A DNA stretch of 64,000 nt from Ryuthela nishihirai (GCA_038380435.1 JAWZYU010000056.1:434001-498000), one strand, 5' to 3'. Shown: positions 1-9,018, counted from the first letter of the stretch. Notes: generated from the letters alone by a model not told the origin. Numbers and translations are program-made.

Positions 1-392
1 CCAAAGTAGGTTTTGAGTTGGTTTCCCTAACACGGTGTTTTACAGGAAAGCATCGCAATGTAAATAGAGGAGTTCAGGTGTTACATCACATGTCAGGTTT
101 CGTGAAAAGTCAGGCGATGTATACACAAGGAACTCATGAACTCGGTTGCCTAGTAACCGTTTCAAAACACAATCTCGCAAATGATTCTGTCTGCCAGCGT
201 CGATATCCCGAAAGTCCAATTAAGGCTAGAGGTGAAATCGAATCATTTTTTGATTTGGTTTCACCTATCTGGTACAATTTGTGACAGCATCATGGAATGA
301 ATGCTCAGTCACAGAAATCACGTGAAGTTGGCCGCTCCTAAGAGAGAAAGGGACTTTCTCTTCAGCATAAAAAAGGCAAAGCGTAATGGTTT
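1..392. other. Unassigned left edge
   Basis: I recognise no gene or transposon here. An 88-codon open frame (18-284, plus) has no motif I know and no compositional sign of coding. A short hairpin lies near 345-361, with arms GAGAAAG and CTTTCTC around GGA. The sequence passes into the 169-bp repeat block at about 393. Confidence 0.4.
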
Positions 393-1512
393 TGCTGCAT
401 TTTTTCTGCACACAATGGGCTAAATGGCCAGGTCACAAGGACCCCGAAGGCTGAGAACAGGTTGGCGGAGTGACCCACTGGAACAGCTGTTGGGAGACAG
501 AAGGTAGCCTCCTGTTAAGGCCATCCAGGGTGTTCTTCAACGTTGGGTTGTTTTACCTCTGAGCGGCACTTTTTTCCACACAGTGGCTAAATGGCCAGGT
601 CACAAGGACCGCGAAGGCTCAGAGAATGTTCGGTGAGGAGACCCACTGGAACAGCTGTTGGGAGACAGGAGGTAGCCTCCTGTTAAGGCCATCCAGGGTG
701 TTCTTCAACGTTGGGTTGTTTTACCTCTGAGCGGCACTTTTTTCACACAATGGTTAAATGGTCAGGTCAAAAGGACCGCGAAAGCTCAGAGAATGTTGTG
801 TGAGGGCACCCACTGGAACGGCTGTTGGGAGACAGATGGTAGCCTCCTGTTAAGGCCATCCAGCGTGTTCTTCAACGTTGGGTTGTTTTACCTCTGAGCG
901 GCACTTTTTTTCACACAATTGCTAAATGGCCAGGTCACAAAGACTGCGAAGGCTCAGAGAATGTTGGGTGAGGGGACCCACTGGAACAGCTGTTGGGAGA
1001 CAGATGGTAACCTCCTGTTAAGGCCATCCAGCGTGTTCTTTAACGTTGGGTTGTTTTACCTCTGAGCGGAACTTTTTTGCACACCATGAGCTAAATGGTC
1101 AGGTCACAAGGACCGCGAAGGCTCAGAGAATGTTAGGTGAGGGGACCCACTGGAACAGCTGTTAAGAGACAGATGGTAGCCTCCTGTCAAGGCCATCCAG
1201 TATGTTCTTTAATGTTGGATTGTTTTTCCTCTGAGCTGCACTTTTTTGCCCACCATGGGCTAAATGGCCAGGTCACAAGGACCGCGAATGCTCAGAGAAG
1301 TTTGGGTGAGGGGACCCACTGGAACAACTGTTAGGAGACAGATGGTAGTCTCCTGTCAAGGCCATACAGCGTATTCTTTAACGTTGGATTGTTTTACCTC
1401 TGAGCGGTACTTTTTTTGCACACCATGGGCTAAATGGCCAGGTCACAAGGACCACGAAGGCTCAAAGAAGGTTGGGTGAGGGGACCCACTGGAACAGCTG
1501 TTAAGAGACAGA
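393..1512 (-). repeat. Orphan tandem block of the 169-bp SINE 3' module, about 6.6 copies
   Basis: Successive units restart about every 168-170 bp at the same landmarks: a CACACCATGGGCTAAATGG-like start, GACCCACTGGAACAGCTG, a SINE-shared CTGTTAAGGCCATCCAG segment, and a TTGTTTTACCTCTGAGCGG end. In SINE orientation these lie on the minus strand. No tRNA-like head is attached at either side, so this is a headless array. The units differ at many positions, which suggests an older block than the arrays at 55 kb and 59 kb. Short ORFs across the units have no independent support. Confidence 0.88.
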
Positions 1513-1528
1513 TTAATTATTTACACGT

Positions 1529-1679
1529 CTTCAGAGTCCTCAACGTCACACTATGCGACAAATCGGTTGTGGTCTTCAGAGTCCTCAACGTCACACTGTG
1601 TGACAAATCGGTTGAGGTCTTTAGAGTCCTCAACGTCACACTATGCGACAAATCGGTTGAGGTGTTCAGAGTCCTCAAG
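1529..1679. repeat. 45-bp tandem repeat, about 3.3 copies
   Basis: The segment CTTCAGAGTCCTCAACGTCA recurs every 45 bp (starts near 1529, 1574, 1619 and 1664). Because 45 is a multiple of three, the plus strand stays open with a 15-residue repeat resembling VFRVLNVTLCDKSVE, but the frame also runs out of the preceding 169-bp repeat, so I do not call it a gene. It begins about 16 bp after the 169-bp block stops mid-unit. Confidence 0.85.
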
Positions 1680-2109
1680 TTTTCCAAGTCGCATCACCTT
1701 GCATCGGACTCGCCAGGAGTGGAGAAAAGATGCAAAAAATGTGGACAATGCTTTAAGCAGGAATCAACTCTAAAGAAGAAGAAGAAGAGTTCGCTTTGAA
1801 ATGTATTTCCAATTACTGCTAGCGGTCACTCTCTCAGCTCATGAACTTTCAAATTTATTTTCAATACGTATTATCTATAATTATATTACATATAAAATCC
1901 CACTGAGCCGAAGCTTATCAGCGGGAATGTACATCTATGGTTTTACAGATATGATCTAGATTACATCAGTAGCACATAAAATGAAAGAGAGAAAAAAATA
2001 ATAAATGAAAAAGAAAAAACCGACAAAATGATGAAAGTTTCCAAATAAAAACATCACTTTTTCATCAACCACTGAAATAATTTATCTTTAACATCACAAT
2101 TTTTTTAAG
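1680..2109. other. AT-rich spacer
   Basis: No gene recognised. It holds an A/G-rich run (about 1771-1790) and A-rich stretches near 1981-2030. Confidence 0.4.
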
Positions 2110-2600
2110 TTAATTATTTCTCTAAGAAGCAAGTTAAATAGGTAGGGAATTTGATATTCTTTGGTATTTCGTCCGTAATTATTTAAAAATTTTGGTTGTT
2201 TCAAAAAACCCATAGTCTTTTTCTAGTAAACTTATTGTGGCAAATATTTTACCTATAGGTATCATCAAAGAAGTTATTGATAACAGAAACAAACGCATAT
2301 AAACTTTCAATAGGTAAAATTTTGAACTAAATATATCACCTTTTGTTGTAAGGGAATTTTGAACAAATGAATTACACAATCCTTTTAGCAGACTAATTTG
2401 TATTCTTATAATTTTATTTAATTATGTCTCATAGGCTGTCCCATAAACTGTTATCCCATATCTAATTATAGATTCAAAAAGTGCTTTATATACTAAAATA
2501 GTTTTCTGTGTATCAACAAACAAGTTAAGTTTCCTAATTTTAAATGCTACAAATCGTAGTCTTGAACACATCTAATCAATATGTCTATTCCATTTCATTC
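2110..2600 (-). pseudogene. Decayed non-LTR retrotransposon reverse transcriptase, C-terminal part
   Basis: Read on the minus strand from about 2600 down to 2110, the translation gives a run containing ALFESIIRYGITVYG, then a stop, then LNKIIRIQISLLKGL, then about 65 residues ending near YGFFETTKIFK. This layout (hydrophobic helix, K.LFES.IRYGI.VYG, N.I..IQ...L) matches the region C-terminal to the catalytic domain in Jockey- and CR1-type non-LTR reverse transcriptases. Seen in sequence: the motif order and at least one in-frame stop (after YGTAYET, near 2422). Known of the family: the (I/V)(R/K)YG(I/L).(V/I)(W/Y)G block. The catalytic YxDD box, the endonuclease and the 3' UTR were not found, so this is a fragment. 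It is bounded on the right by a SINE at 2641. The clade is uncertain. Confidence 0.5.
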
Positions 2601-2640
2601 TCCAGCCTTGGTAAATTATTTCGTTTACTTCTATTTTAGG

Positions 2641-3165
2641 TTTGTTTGGTTTGTTTTACCTCTGAGCGGCACTTTTTTGCACACCATGGGCTAAATGGCC
2701 AGGTCACAAAGACCCCGAGGGCTCAGGGAAGATTGGGGGAGGGGACCCACTGGAACAGCTGTTGGGAGACAGGTGGTAGCCTCCTGTCAAGGCCATCCAG
2801 CGTGTTCTTTAACGTTAGATTATTTTACCTCTGAACTGCACTTTTTTGCACACCATGGGCTAAATGGCCAGGTCACAAGGAGACCGAAGGCTCAGAGATG
2901 GTTGGGGGAGGTGACCCACTGGAACAGCTGTTGGGAGACAGGTGGTAGCCTCCCGTCAAGACCATCCAGCGTGTTCTTTAACGTGCACAACCTATGGCTC
3001 TCCCACACACGGCCACGTCTTAACGTCCCATCCGATGGACGAAGGCATTTCGAAGCCCATTGGTGTTCCCTAGTGACCGAGGGCAGGGCGGGGAGTTTTA
3101 CGGAGATAAATCTCGACGCTGACCTAGCTGGGAACTGCAGATTACGAACCTGACGCGCTGTCGGC
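2641..3165 (-). mobile_element. SINE, minus strand, with two 3' modules
   Basis: In SINE orientation the element begins near 3165 with a damaged tRNA-like head (GCGCGTCAGGTTCGTAATCTG-like, shortly before 3130), then the central domain (CATCGGATGGGACGTTAAG-type, about 3008-3060), then two 169-bp modules ending near 2641. The B box is deleted: the sequence goes straight from the AATCTGCAGTTCCC segment to AGCTAGGTC, missing the GGTTCGAGTCC motif seen in the other copies. It is therefore expected to be inactive as a Pol III promoter. Confidence 0.82.
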
Positions 3166-3729
3166 TGGTTACCCCATTAAACTGGGGTTTCTCTACGTCT
3201 ATTAATATCATTATTAATTCCCCTCCCATTCCGAAGGATAGAACGTAAAGCCGTGGCCCTATATAGAAAGGCCACATGCAAAAAAATTTAGTCTTTTATA
3301 TTTAAAAAAAATTATATTCAGCGATAATTATTCTAATCACTTAAAACAATTCCTCTCCCTCTATTGCACAAATGTTATTTCAGTTATTCACAAACCGTTA
3401 GAGAAATGAAATCCTTTATTTGATGTTCAAATTGGAATGCAACCGTAACCGAGTCACGAGTTGTAGTTTTAAATTAACTTGCTTCGCACGTTGACTGATC
3501 TCCCGTCATGCACCACTGCGAACGTCACAGGGGCCATTATCCTACTTGGTACGCAGGCGTTCACGCGAATCATTAAGCGTCTATGAACGTGTCTAGTATT
3601 CTGTATGACGTAGCAGAGTTCGAATAAAAAAATGAAAAGAATTTGCAGCGGTTAATGCGGATAAAGGGATCAGAGTAGACGTTTTATGGTTAATGTATAT
3701 TCGGCAGAGTAAATGCTAGAGAGTTTCGT
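3166..3729. other. Unassigned spacer
   Basis: No ORF, RNA or repeat that I recognise. Composition is mixed and AT-rich around 3290-3360. Confidence 0.4.
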
Positions 3730-3878
3730 AGTTCCCTGTAATAGTCCCACTTGGGTCACGTTTGAGACTTATCTCTGCTAATCCCCAAACCTGCTGTGGC
3801 GTTCAGATGTCAATAGGGTTACAGATGGGCTTTAAAAGTCCGTCATATGGGACGTTAATCCGTGGTTCCATGTGCGCG
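3730..3878 (+). mobile_element. Old SINE copy, 5' portion (interrupted)
   Basis: A diverged match to the SINE body starts at TAGTCCCACTTGGGTCACG (B-box end), continues through TTATCTCTGC and an AGATGGGCTT segment and reaches ATGGGACGTTAATCCGTGG. It stops at TGTGCGCG (3871-3878), where a younger SINE copy begins. Its continuation is 4266-4340. The divergence is far greater than in the inserted copy, so it is the older of the two. Confidence 0.72.
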
Positions 3879-4265
3879 GGGGCGCTCAGTCGGTAGCGCG
3901 CCAGGCTCAAAATCTGTAGTTCCCAGGTTCGAGTCCCAGCTGGGTCAGCGTTGAGATTTATCTCCGCAAAATTCCCCGCCCTGCCCACGGTCAGTAGGGG
4001 ACACCGATGGGCTTGGAAAGGCCGCCGTCCGTCGGATGGCACGTTAGGTCGTGGCCCCGTGTGCGGGAGAGCCATACCCTGTGCACGTTAAAGAACAAGT
4101 TGGATGGCCTTGACGGGAGGCTACCATCTGTCTCCCAACAGCTGTTCCAGTGGGTCCCCTCCCCCAACCTTCTCTGAGCCTTCGGGGTCCATGTGACCTG
4201 GCCATTTAGCCCATGATGTGCAAAAAAAAGTGTCACTCAGAGGTAAAATAACCCAACCAAATCCG
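3879..4265 (+). mobile_element. SINE, plus strand, full length with one 3' module
   Basis: The head carries an A-box-like CGCTCAGTCGG (about 3883) and a perfect B box GGTTCGAGTCC (about 3927), followed by the central domain and one 169-bp module ending AGAGGTAAAATAACCCAACC. The 8-bp sequence TGTGCGCG occurs at 3871-3878 and again at 4266-4273, which fits a target-site duplication. The host sequence is an older copy of the same SINE. Inference: the head derives from an elongator tRNA-Met, because the GGTAGCGCG...TAATCTG layout matches that tRNA; the anticodon position is mutated. Confidence 0.88.
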
Positions 4266-4340
4266 TGTGCGCGAAGGCCATATTTTAAGAATGTTAAAGC
4301 ACACGCTGGATGACCTTGACAGGAGATTTCCAGCAGTGTA
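4266..4340 (+). mobile_element. Old SINE copy, 3' portion (interrupted)
   Basis: This resumes the copy broken at 3878: TGTGCGCGAAGGCCATATTT, then GTTAAAGCACACGCTGGATG and CCTTGACAGGAG. It ends at TTCCAGCAGTGTA, where a hairpin MITE is inserted at a TA (4339-4340). The remainder of the 3' module is not found on the other side of the MITE cluster. Confidence 0.7.
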
Positions 4341-5317
4341 CAGTCGCTCAAAAAAGTATCTGAACACTATGGTTGATTACAGAATAAAGAAAAAATATCT
4401 GGCAACGATTTTTTTTTTTTTTAGAATATTAGAAATTCGTTATCTGGCAATCTCCGTGTTACCTAACACGAAGGTTGCCAGAAGTAGTAGCAATCTGAAT
4501 GAAATGAGCTCTCAAGAGAGTTTGAGAAGTATTAAGCTATTAAGTAAGTCAAGCTTGGAGAACTAAATAACACTGTCTGGTTGGACAGTAGCTCAAAAAA
4601 GTATCCGAACACTATGGTGGATTACAGAATAAAGAAAAAATATCTGGAAACGATTATTTTTTTAGAAATTAGTGATCGTTGCCAGATATTTTTTCTGAAT
4701 TCTGTAATCAACCATAGTGTTCAGATACTTTTTAGAGCGACTGTAGGTGGTCATATTATTTTGATACTAGATCGTGTGGGCTCACTCACGGAAATATTGA
4801 GCGTGTGCAGTTCCGTTCACAGCAAACTGGAGCGTGTGCAGCAACTACACACACTCCAGTTGCAGGAAACTGGAGCGTGTACAGTTGCTGTACACGCTTC
4901 AGATATTTTTCCTGAATTCTGTAATCACGTGACACGAAGGTTGCCAGATCACTAATTTCTAAAATAATCGTTGCCAGATATTTTTTCTGAATTCTCTAAT
5001 CAACCCTAGTGTTCGGATACTTTTTTGAGCGACTGTAGGTGGTCATATTATTTTGACACTAGATCGTGTGGGGTCACTCACGGAAATATTGAGCGTGTGC
5101 AGTTACCGTTCACAGCAAACTGGAGCGTGTGCAGTAACTGCACACGCTCCAGTTTGCTGTGTACAGTTGCTGCACACGCTCCAGATATTTTTCCTGAATT
5201 CTGTAATCACGTGACACGAAGGTTGCCAGATCACTAATTTCTAAAAAAATCGTTGCCAGGTATTTTTTCTGAATTCTGTAATCAACCATAGTGTTCGGAT
5301 ACTTTTTTGAGCGACTG
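4341..5317. mobile_element. Composite Tc1/mariner-type hairpin MITE with duplicated right arm
   Basis: The left terminus CAGTCGCTCAAAAAAGTAT starts at 4341 after TA; the outermost right terminus ...TTTTTTGAGCGACTG ends at 5317 before TA. Between them are a second left terminus (4585), and right termini ending at 4743 and 5035. The segments 4744-5035 and 5036-5317 are tandem copies of about 282-292 bp, each starting GGTGGTCATATTATTTTGA and each ending in the right terminus. The cores contain nested palindromes, such as GAGCGTGTGCAGTAACTGCA next to its inverse near 5123-5155. No transposase frame lies inside. TA flanks and the terminal sequence place it in the Tc1/mariner group. Confidence 0.85.
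4585..4743. mobile_element. Compact hairpin MITE inside the composite element
   Basis: The left arm CAGTAGCTCAAAAAAGTATC and the right arm ending AGAGCGACTG are near-perfect inverted copies over almost the entire 159 bp, meeting near the ATTAGTGATCGTTGCC centre. The right flank is TA but the left flank is GA, so this copy may be a recombinant rather than a clean insertion. Confidence 0.75.
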
Positions 5318-5324
5318 TACCTAG

Positions 5325-5930
5325 TTAGTAGCGTGTTGCGCCTCTTTTGGCCTCAAGAAGAGTCCGAATTCGTCGGGCCACGGAAGTTACAAGATGCTGG
5401 ATGCTTTGTGCAGGAATGCTGTACCATGCGGAAATGATTTTGTCTCGCAGTTGCTGCAAATTGGACGACGTCACGGTCTCACTGCGGGCAGTCCTTATCA
5501 TTTCATCCCAAAGATACTCGATGGGTTTAGATATGGGGACTCTGAAGGCCAACGAAGCAAAGAAAACTCGTTGGCATGTTCCTGGAACTACGTGCCTTGT
5601 GAAGCAGATGCATTATCATGCTGAACATGTCCATCTGGGGACTGTGAAAGCCAACGAAGGATGAGGATAAACTACAGTTTATCCTCATCCTTCCACGATG
5701 GGATGAACTTGGCCTGCTACGATTTTCAAACACCTGTGGCGTTTAGATGTCCTTTCGATGAGTATCAGGAGAATTAATGTGTGCCAGCGAAACATTTCCC
5801 ACACCATCTGTACTGTTGTCTGCAGACAAGATGGCTCCATGTTGCTTCTGCCAAATTCTGATCCATCTGCATGATGTAAAAGGAACCATGATTCGTTCGA
5901 TCAAGTTGTCCTTTTCCAGTCGGCTTGGGT
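5325..5930 (-). pseudogene. Tc1-like transposase, central and C-terminal part (frameshifted)
   Basis: On the minus strand, 5552-5325 encodes 75 residues with PIEYLWDEMIRTA, NLQQLRDKIISAW, IPAQSIQHLV and the ending AKRGATRY, which is the canonical C-terminus of Tc1-like DDE transposases including the third acidic position of the DD(E/D) triad. Upstream (about 5630-5553), an alternative frame reads DNASASQGT and SLLRWPSESPYLN-like segments, matching the DNA..H and WP..SPD.N region. Around 5927-5840 an RIWQKQHG segment matches the R.W....E stretch of the middle domain. At least two frame changes and an internal palindrome (5656-5693) show that it is dead. The N-terminal part lies at 6313-6545 beyond an inserted SINE. 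The left boundary is a MITE end at 5317, so the 3' terminal repeat of the Tc1 element is lost or displaced. Confidence 0.85.
5656..5693. repeat. Perfect 18-bp hairpin in the transposase relic
   Basis: Arms 5656-5673 and 5676-5693 are exact inverse complements (GAAGGATGAGGATAAACT and its complement) with a 2-base gap. It is not part of a known Tc1 feature. The adjacent sequence also contains a diverged direct copy of a GGGGACTCTGAAGGCCAACG segment (about 5534 and 5637), suggesting a local template-switch or break-repair event. Confidence 0.8.
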
Positions 5931-6312
5931 TGGGTTGTTTTACCTCTGAGCGGCACTTTTTTGCACACCATGGGCTAAATGGCCAGGTCACATGGACCCC
6001 GAAGGCTCAGAGAAGGTTGGGGGAGGGGACCCACTGGAACAGCTGTTGGGAGACAGATGGTAGACTCCCGTCAAGGCCATCCAGTGTGTTCTTTAACGTG
6101 CACAGGGTATGTCTCTCCCACACACGGAGCCACGGCTTAACGTCCCATCCGACGGACGGCGGCCTTTCCAAGCCCATCGGTGTCCCCTACTGACCATGGG
6201 CAGGGCGGGGAATTTTGCGGAGGTAAATCTCAACGCTGACTCAGCTGGGACTCGAACCTGGGAACTACAGATTACGAGCCTGGCGCGCTACCGACTGAGC
6301 CACCCCCGCCCC
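5931..6312 (-). mobile_element. SINE, minus strand, inserted in the Tc1-like transposase
   Basis: In SINE orientation: a head near 6312-6245 with an A-box-like GGCTCAGTCGG and B box GGTTCGAGTCC, the central domain (CGTCGGATGGGACGTTAAGC, about 6138-6160), and one 169-bp module ending at 5931 with GAGGTAAAACAACCCAACCC. It separates the N-terminal transposase segment (right) from the catalytic part (left). I could not define a target-site duplication, so the exact ends may be off by a few bases. Confidence 0.86.
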
Positions 6313-6545
6313 ACATTCAGAGATGACCTTCTGCACACCGATATTTAATTCAGTTGTGATTTTTTGCCCTTTGGCCCCTCTGATCCACAAGATGTTTTCG
6401 TCCACAGGATCGCCGATCACTGGCAATTTCTTTTCGCAACACTCTCGGTAATCCTTTAAAACTGTTCTTTGTGAAAGTCCAGGAGATGTTAGAATTGGTA
6501 CGCCTAGCACAAACCATCATACCACGTTCAAGGTCCTTCGTTTTG
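6313..6545 (-). pseudogene. Tc1-like transposase, N-terminal part
   Basis: Reading the minus strand from about 6538, the frame gives KDLERGMMVCARR, then about 20 residues with hydrophobic spacing, then SDRRSCGRKHLVDQRGQR. This matches the N-terminal helix-turn-helix region of a Tc1 subgroup in which K.L.RG..VGARRAG is followed by a GRK.LVD.RGQRR linker. A change of frame near 6350 is needed to continue into ELNIGVQKVISE (about 6350-6313), after which the SINE head begins. Together with 5325-5930 this covers most of one transposase of about 340 residues, in the right order on one strand. The initiator and 5' terminal repeat were not identified. Confidence 0.75.
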
Positions 6546-6691
6546 TGCATTCTGACGCTGAATCCAACTGTAACTGAACATCGAAGAGCTGGTCTGCCTG
6601 ATTTATACAGCACAGCGTGGTCACGTGACGTACTTCGTGTTGGAATGAACCATTTATATGACAAAGTGTGGTATGAATAATAAACTTGGCT

Positions 6692-6872
6692 TGGGTTGTT
6701 TTACCCCTGAGCGGCACTTTTTTGCACACCATGGGCTAAATGGCCAGGTCACAAGGACCCCGAAGGCTCAGAGAAGGTTGAGTGTGGGGACCCACTAGAA
6801 CAGCTGTTGGGAGATGTTCTAGTGGGTTCAGATGGTAGCCTTCCCGTCAAGACCATCCAGCGTGTTCTTTTT
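6692..6872 (-). mobile_element. SINE 3' module fragment
   Basis: One 169-bp module, starting TTGGGTTGTTTTACCCCTGA and ending CCATCCAGCGTGTTC, with no central domain or head: a 3'-end-only fragment or a solo module. A 13-nt inverted copy of ACCCACTAGAACA is inserted at 6815-6827, between GGGAGA and CAGATGG. Confidence 0.8.
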
Positions 6873-6985
6873 TTTACAAAATTCACCGAAATTTCGAATC
6901 TCAAAGATAAATAGATTATTTGCAGCCTTCGTTAAGAGTTTCATCCTTTCTATATTTAGTGATCCATAACGATATAAATTTAATA

Positions 6986-7315
6986 CAGTGGACCCCCAAT
7001 ATAACGCGCATGTCGGGTGGGAAACAACACCCGCATTATAAGGTGAACCTCGTTACACCGAGCCAGTGGCGACACAATAAATTTCACACTGTAAGCTTTT
7101 CTTTTACTCATCATGCATACAATAATTAAACACTATTCAAAATACATGCAGGAACTCAATACATACACAATTACTCAATACGCAGTAACAATAAAATGCG
7201 ATACTCACTAACTCCGCACCGACCTGTATAAACATGTTTGAACTTATCGCGAACATCGCCCGCGCTATAACCGAGTGCGCGGTATAGCGAGCAGCGCTAT
7301 AATGAAGGTCCACTG
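6986..7315. mobile_element. 330-bp MITE with pogo/Tigger-like termini
   Basis: The left end CAGTGGACCCCCAATATAAC and the right end (inverse: CAGTGGACCTTCATTATAGC) are inverted repeats of about 25 bp, flanked on both sides by TA (6984-6985 and 7316-7317). Termini of the form CAGTGGA.CC.C.AT.A are typical of pogo/Tigger-type Tc1/mariner elements. No transposase frame is present, so it is non-autonomous. Confidence 0.82.
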
Positions 7316-7317
7316 TA

Positions 7318-7740
7318 CTATTAACGTAAGCGGTCAATTCATTGTTGCCACTGGAATCTTAATAACTTAACCTTCCACGATCAAACTTTCAAATTTCTAG
7401 AACAAATATATAGTTTCCAATATTCGTTTGATTTTTTTGAAATTGTTTAATTTTTCCTCCATTAGAGGGCGCAATTATAGCCTTCGAGAAATTCCGAAAT
7501 TGAGATTCGTAACATTTAATTACCACCTATCCAACACAAAAAGAATTTTTTATTTATCTCTGAAGAGAAAAATAAAAAGTTCGATGTCTACAGATAGACG
7601 CGAAAGAACATTTTTTCGGGTTCTTGAAAAGGAGACAAAACTAGTTTTGATGTGGATAGCGAAACCTGGATCCTTTGTAAGCAAGATAACAGGAAACTTC
7701 TTATATATATACGTATATAATAAGTTTATATATACAAGTA
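7318..7740. other. AT-rich spacer
   Basis: No gene recognised. It contains alternating TATATA runs near 7703-7737. A 109-codon open frame (7428-7757, plus) has AT-driven composition and no recognisable domain. Confidence 0.4.
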
Positions 7741-9018
7741 CTCTGCAAAGTACATAAGCCTCACCAAAAACTATTACTCTTTAAAGAACTATAGAAACCT
7801 CACCAACAACTATTATTTTGTAAAGAAGTATAGAAACCACACCAACAACTATTACTTTTTAAAATAAATATAGAAGTCCTAGCGACAATTATTACCTCTG
7901 TGAAGAATTATAGAAGCTTCATCAACAACAATTACTCTGTAAAGAACTACAGAAGCCTCGCCAACAACTATTATTTTGTAAAGAACTATAGAAGCTTCAC
8001 AAACAACAATTACCCTGTAAAGAACTATAGAAGCTTCACAAGCAAAAATTGCTCTGTAAAGAAATATAGAAGCTTCACAAACAACAATTACTCTGTAGAG
8101 AACTATAGAAGCCTCGCGAACAACTATTACTCTGTAGAGAACTATAGAAGCCTCGCTAACAACTATTACACTATAAAGAACTATAGACGTTTCACAAACA
8201 ACAATTACTCTGTAGAGAAATATAGAAGCCTCACGAACAACAATTACTTTGTAGAGAACTACAGAAGCCTCGCCAACAGCAATTACTCTGTAAAGAAATA
8301 TAGAAGCTTCACAAACAATTATTACTCTGTAAAGAACTATAGAAGCTTCACAAACAACACTCTGTAGAGAACTACAGAAGCCTCGCGAACAACAATTACT
8401 CTGTAGAAAACTACAGAAGCCTCGCCAACAACTATTACTTTGTAAAGAACTATAGAAGCTTCACAAACAATTACTCTGTAGAGAACTACAGAAGCCTCAC
8501 GAACAACAATTACTCTGTAGACAACTACAGACGCCTCGCCAACAACTATTACCCTATAAAGAACTATAGACGTTTCACAAACAACAATTACTCTGTAGGG
8601 AAATATAGAAGCTTCGCGAACAACAATTACTTTGTAGAGAACTACAGAAGCCTCGCCAACAACTATTACTCTGCAAAGAACTATAGAAGCTTCACAAACA
8701 ACAATTACTCTGTAGAGAACTATAGAAGCTTCACAAACAACATTCTGTAGAGAACTACAGAAGCCTCGCGAACAACAATTACTCTGTAGAGAACTACAGA
8801 AGCCTCGCCAACAGCATTTACTCTGTAAAGAAATATAGAAGCTTCACAAACAATTATTACTCTGAAAAGAACTATAGAATACTTGCAAACATCTATTATT
8901 ATGTAAAGAAATACAAAGCCTCACCAACAACTATAAATCTGTAAAGAACTATGGAAGCCTCGCCGACAATTATTACTATGCAAAGAACTACAGAAGCCTC
9001 ACCACCAACAACAATGGT
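7741..9018. repeat. 39-bp minisatellite, about 32 copies
   Basis: The unit contains TCTGTAAAGAACTATAGAAG followed by CTTCACAAACAACAATTAC, repeating every 39 bp with substitutions and a few short deletions (for example near 8355 and 8735). Since 39 is a multiple of three, one plus-strand frame is open for 155 codons (7900-8367) as a 13-residue repeat KNYRSFTNNNYSV. The stop follows an out-of-phase deletion, and no promoter, splice site or flanking coding sequence supports translation, so I treat it as a repeat. Parts recur at a spacing of about 380 bp (8349 versus 8727), a weak higher-order structure. Confidence 0.92.

Noticed and set aside
18..284. An 88-residue ORF as a gene
   Set aside because: No recognisable motif, no promoter or splice context; a frame of this length is expected by chance in 64 kb.
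3879..3950. A functional tRNA gene (A and B boxes present)
   Set aside because: The tRNA-like part lacks a complete acceptor stem and is joined to the SINE central domain. The same head recurs at several loci with different anticodon bases.
5347..5664. Plus-strand ORFs of 105 and 76 residues
   Set aside because: They are antisense shadows of the Tc1-like transposase relic on the minus strand.
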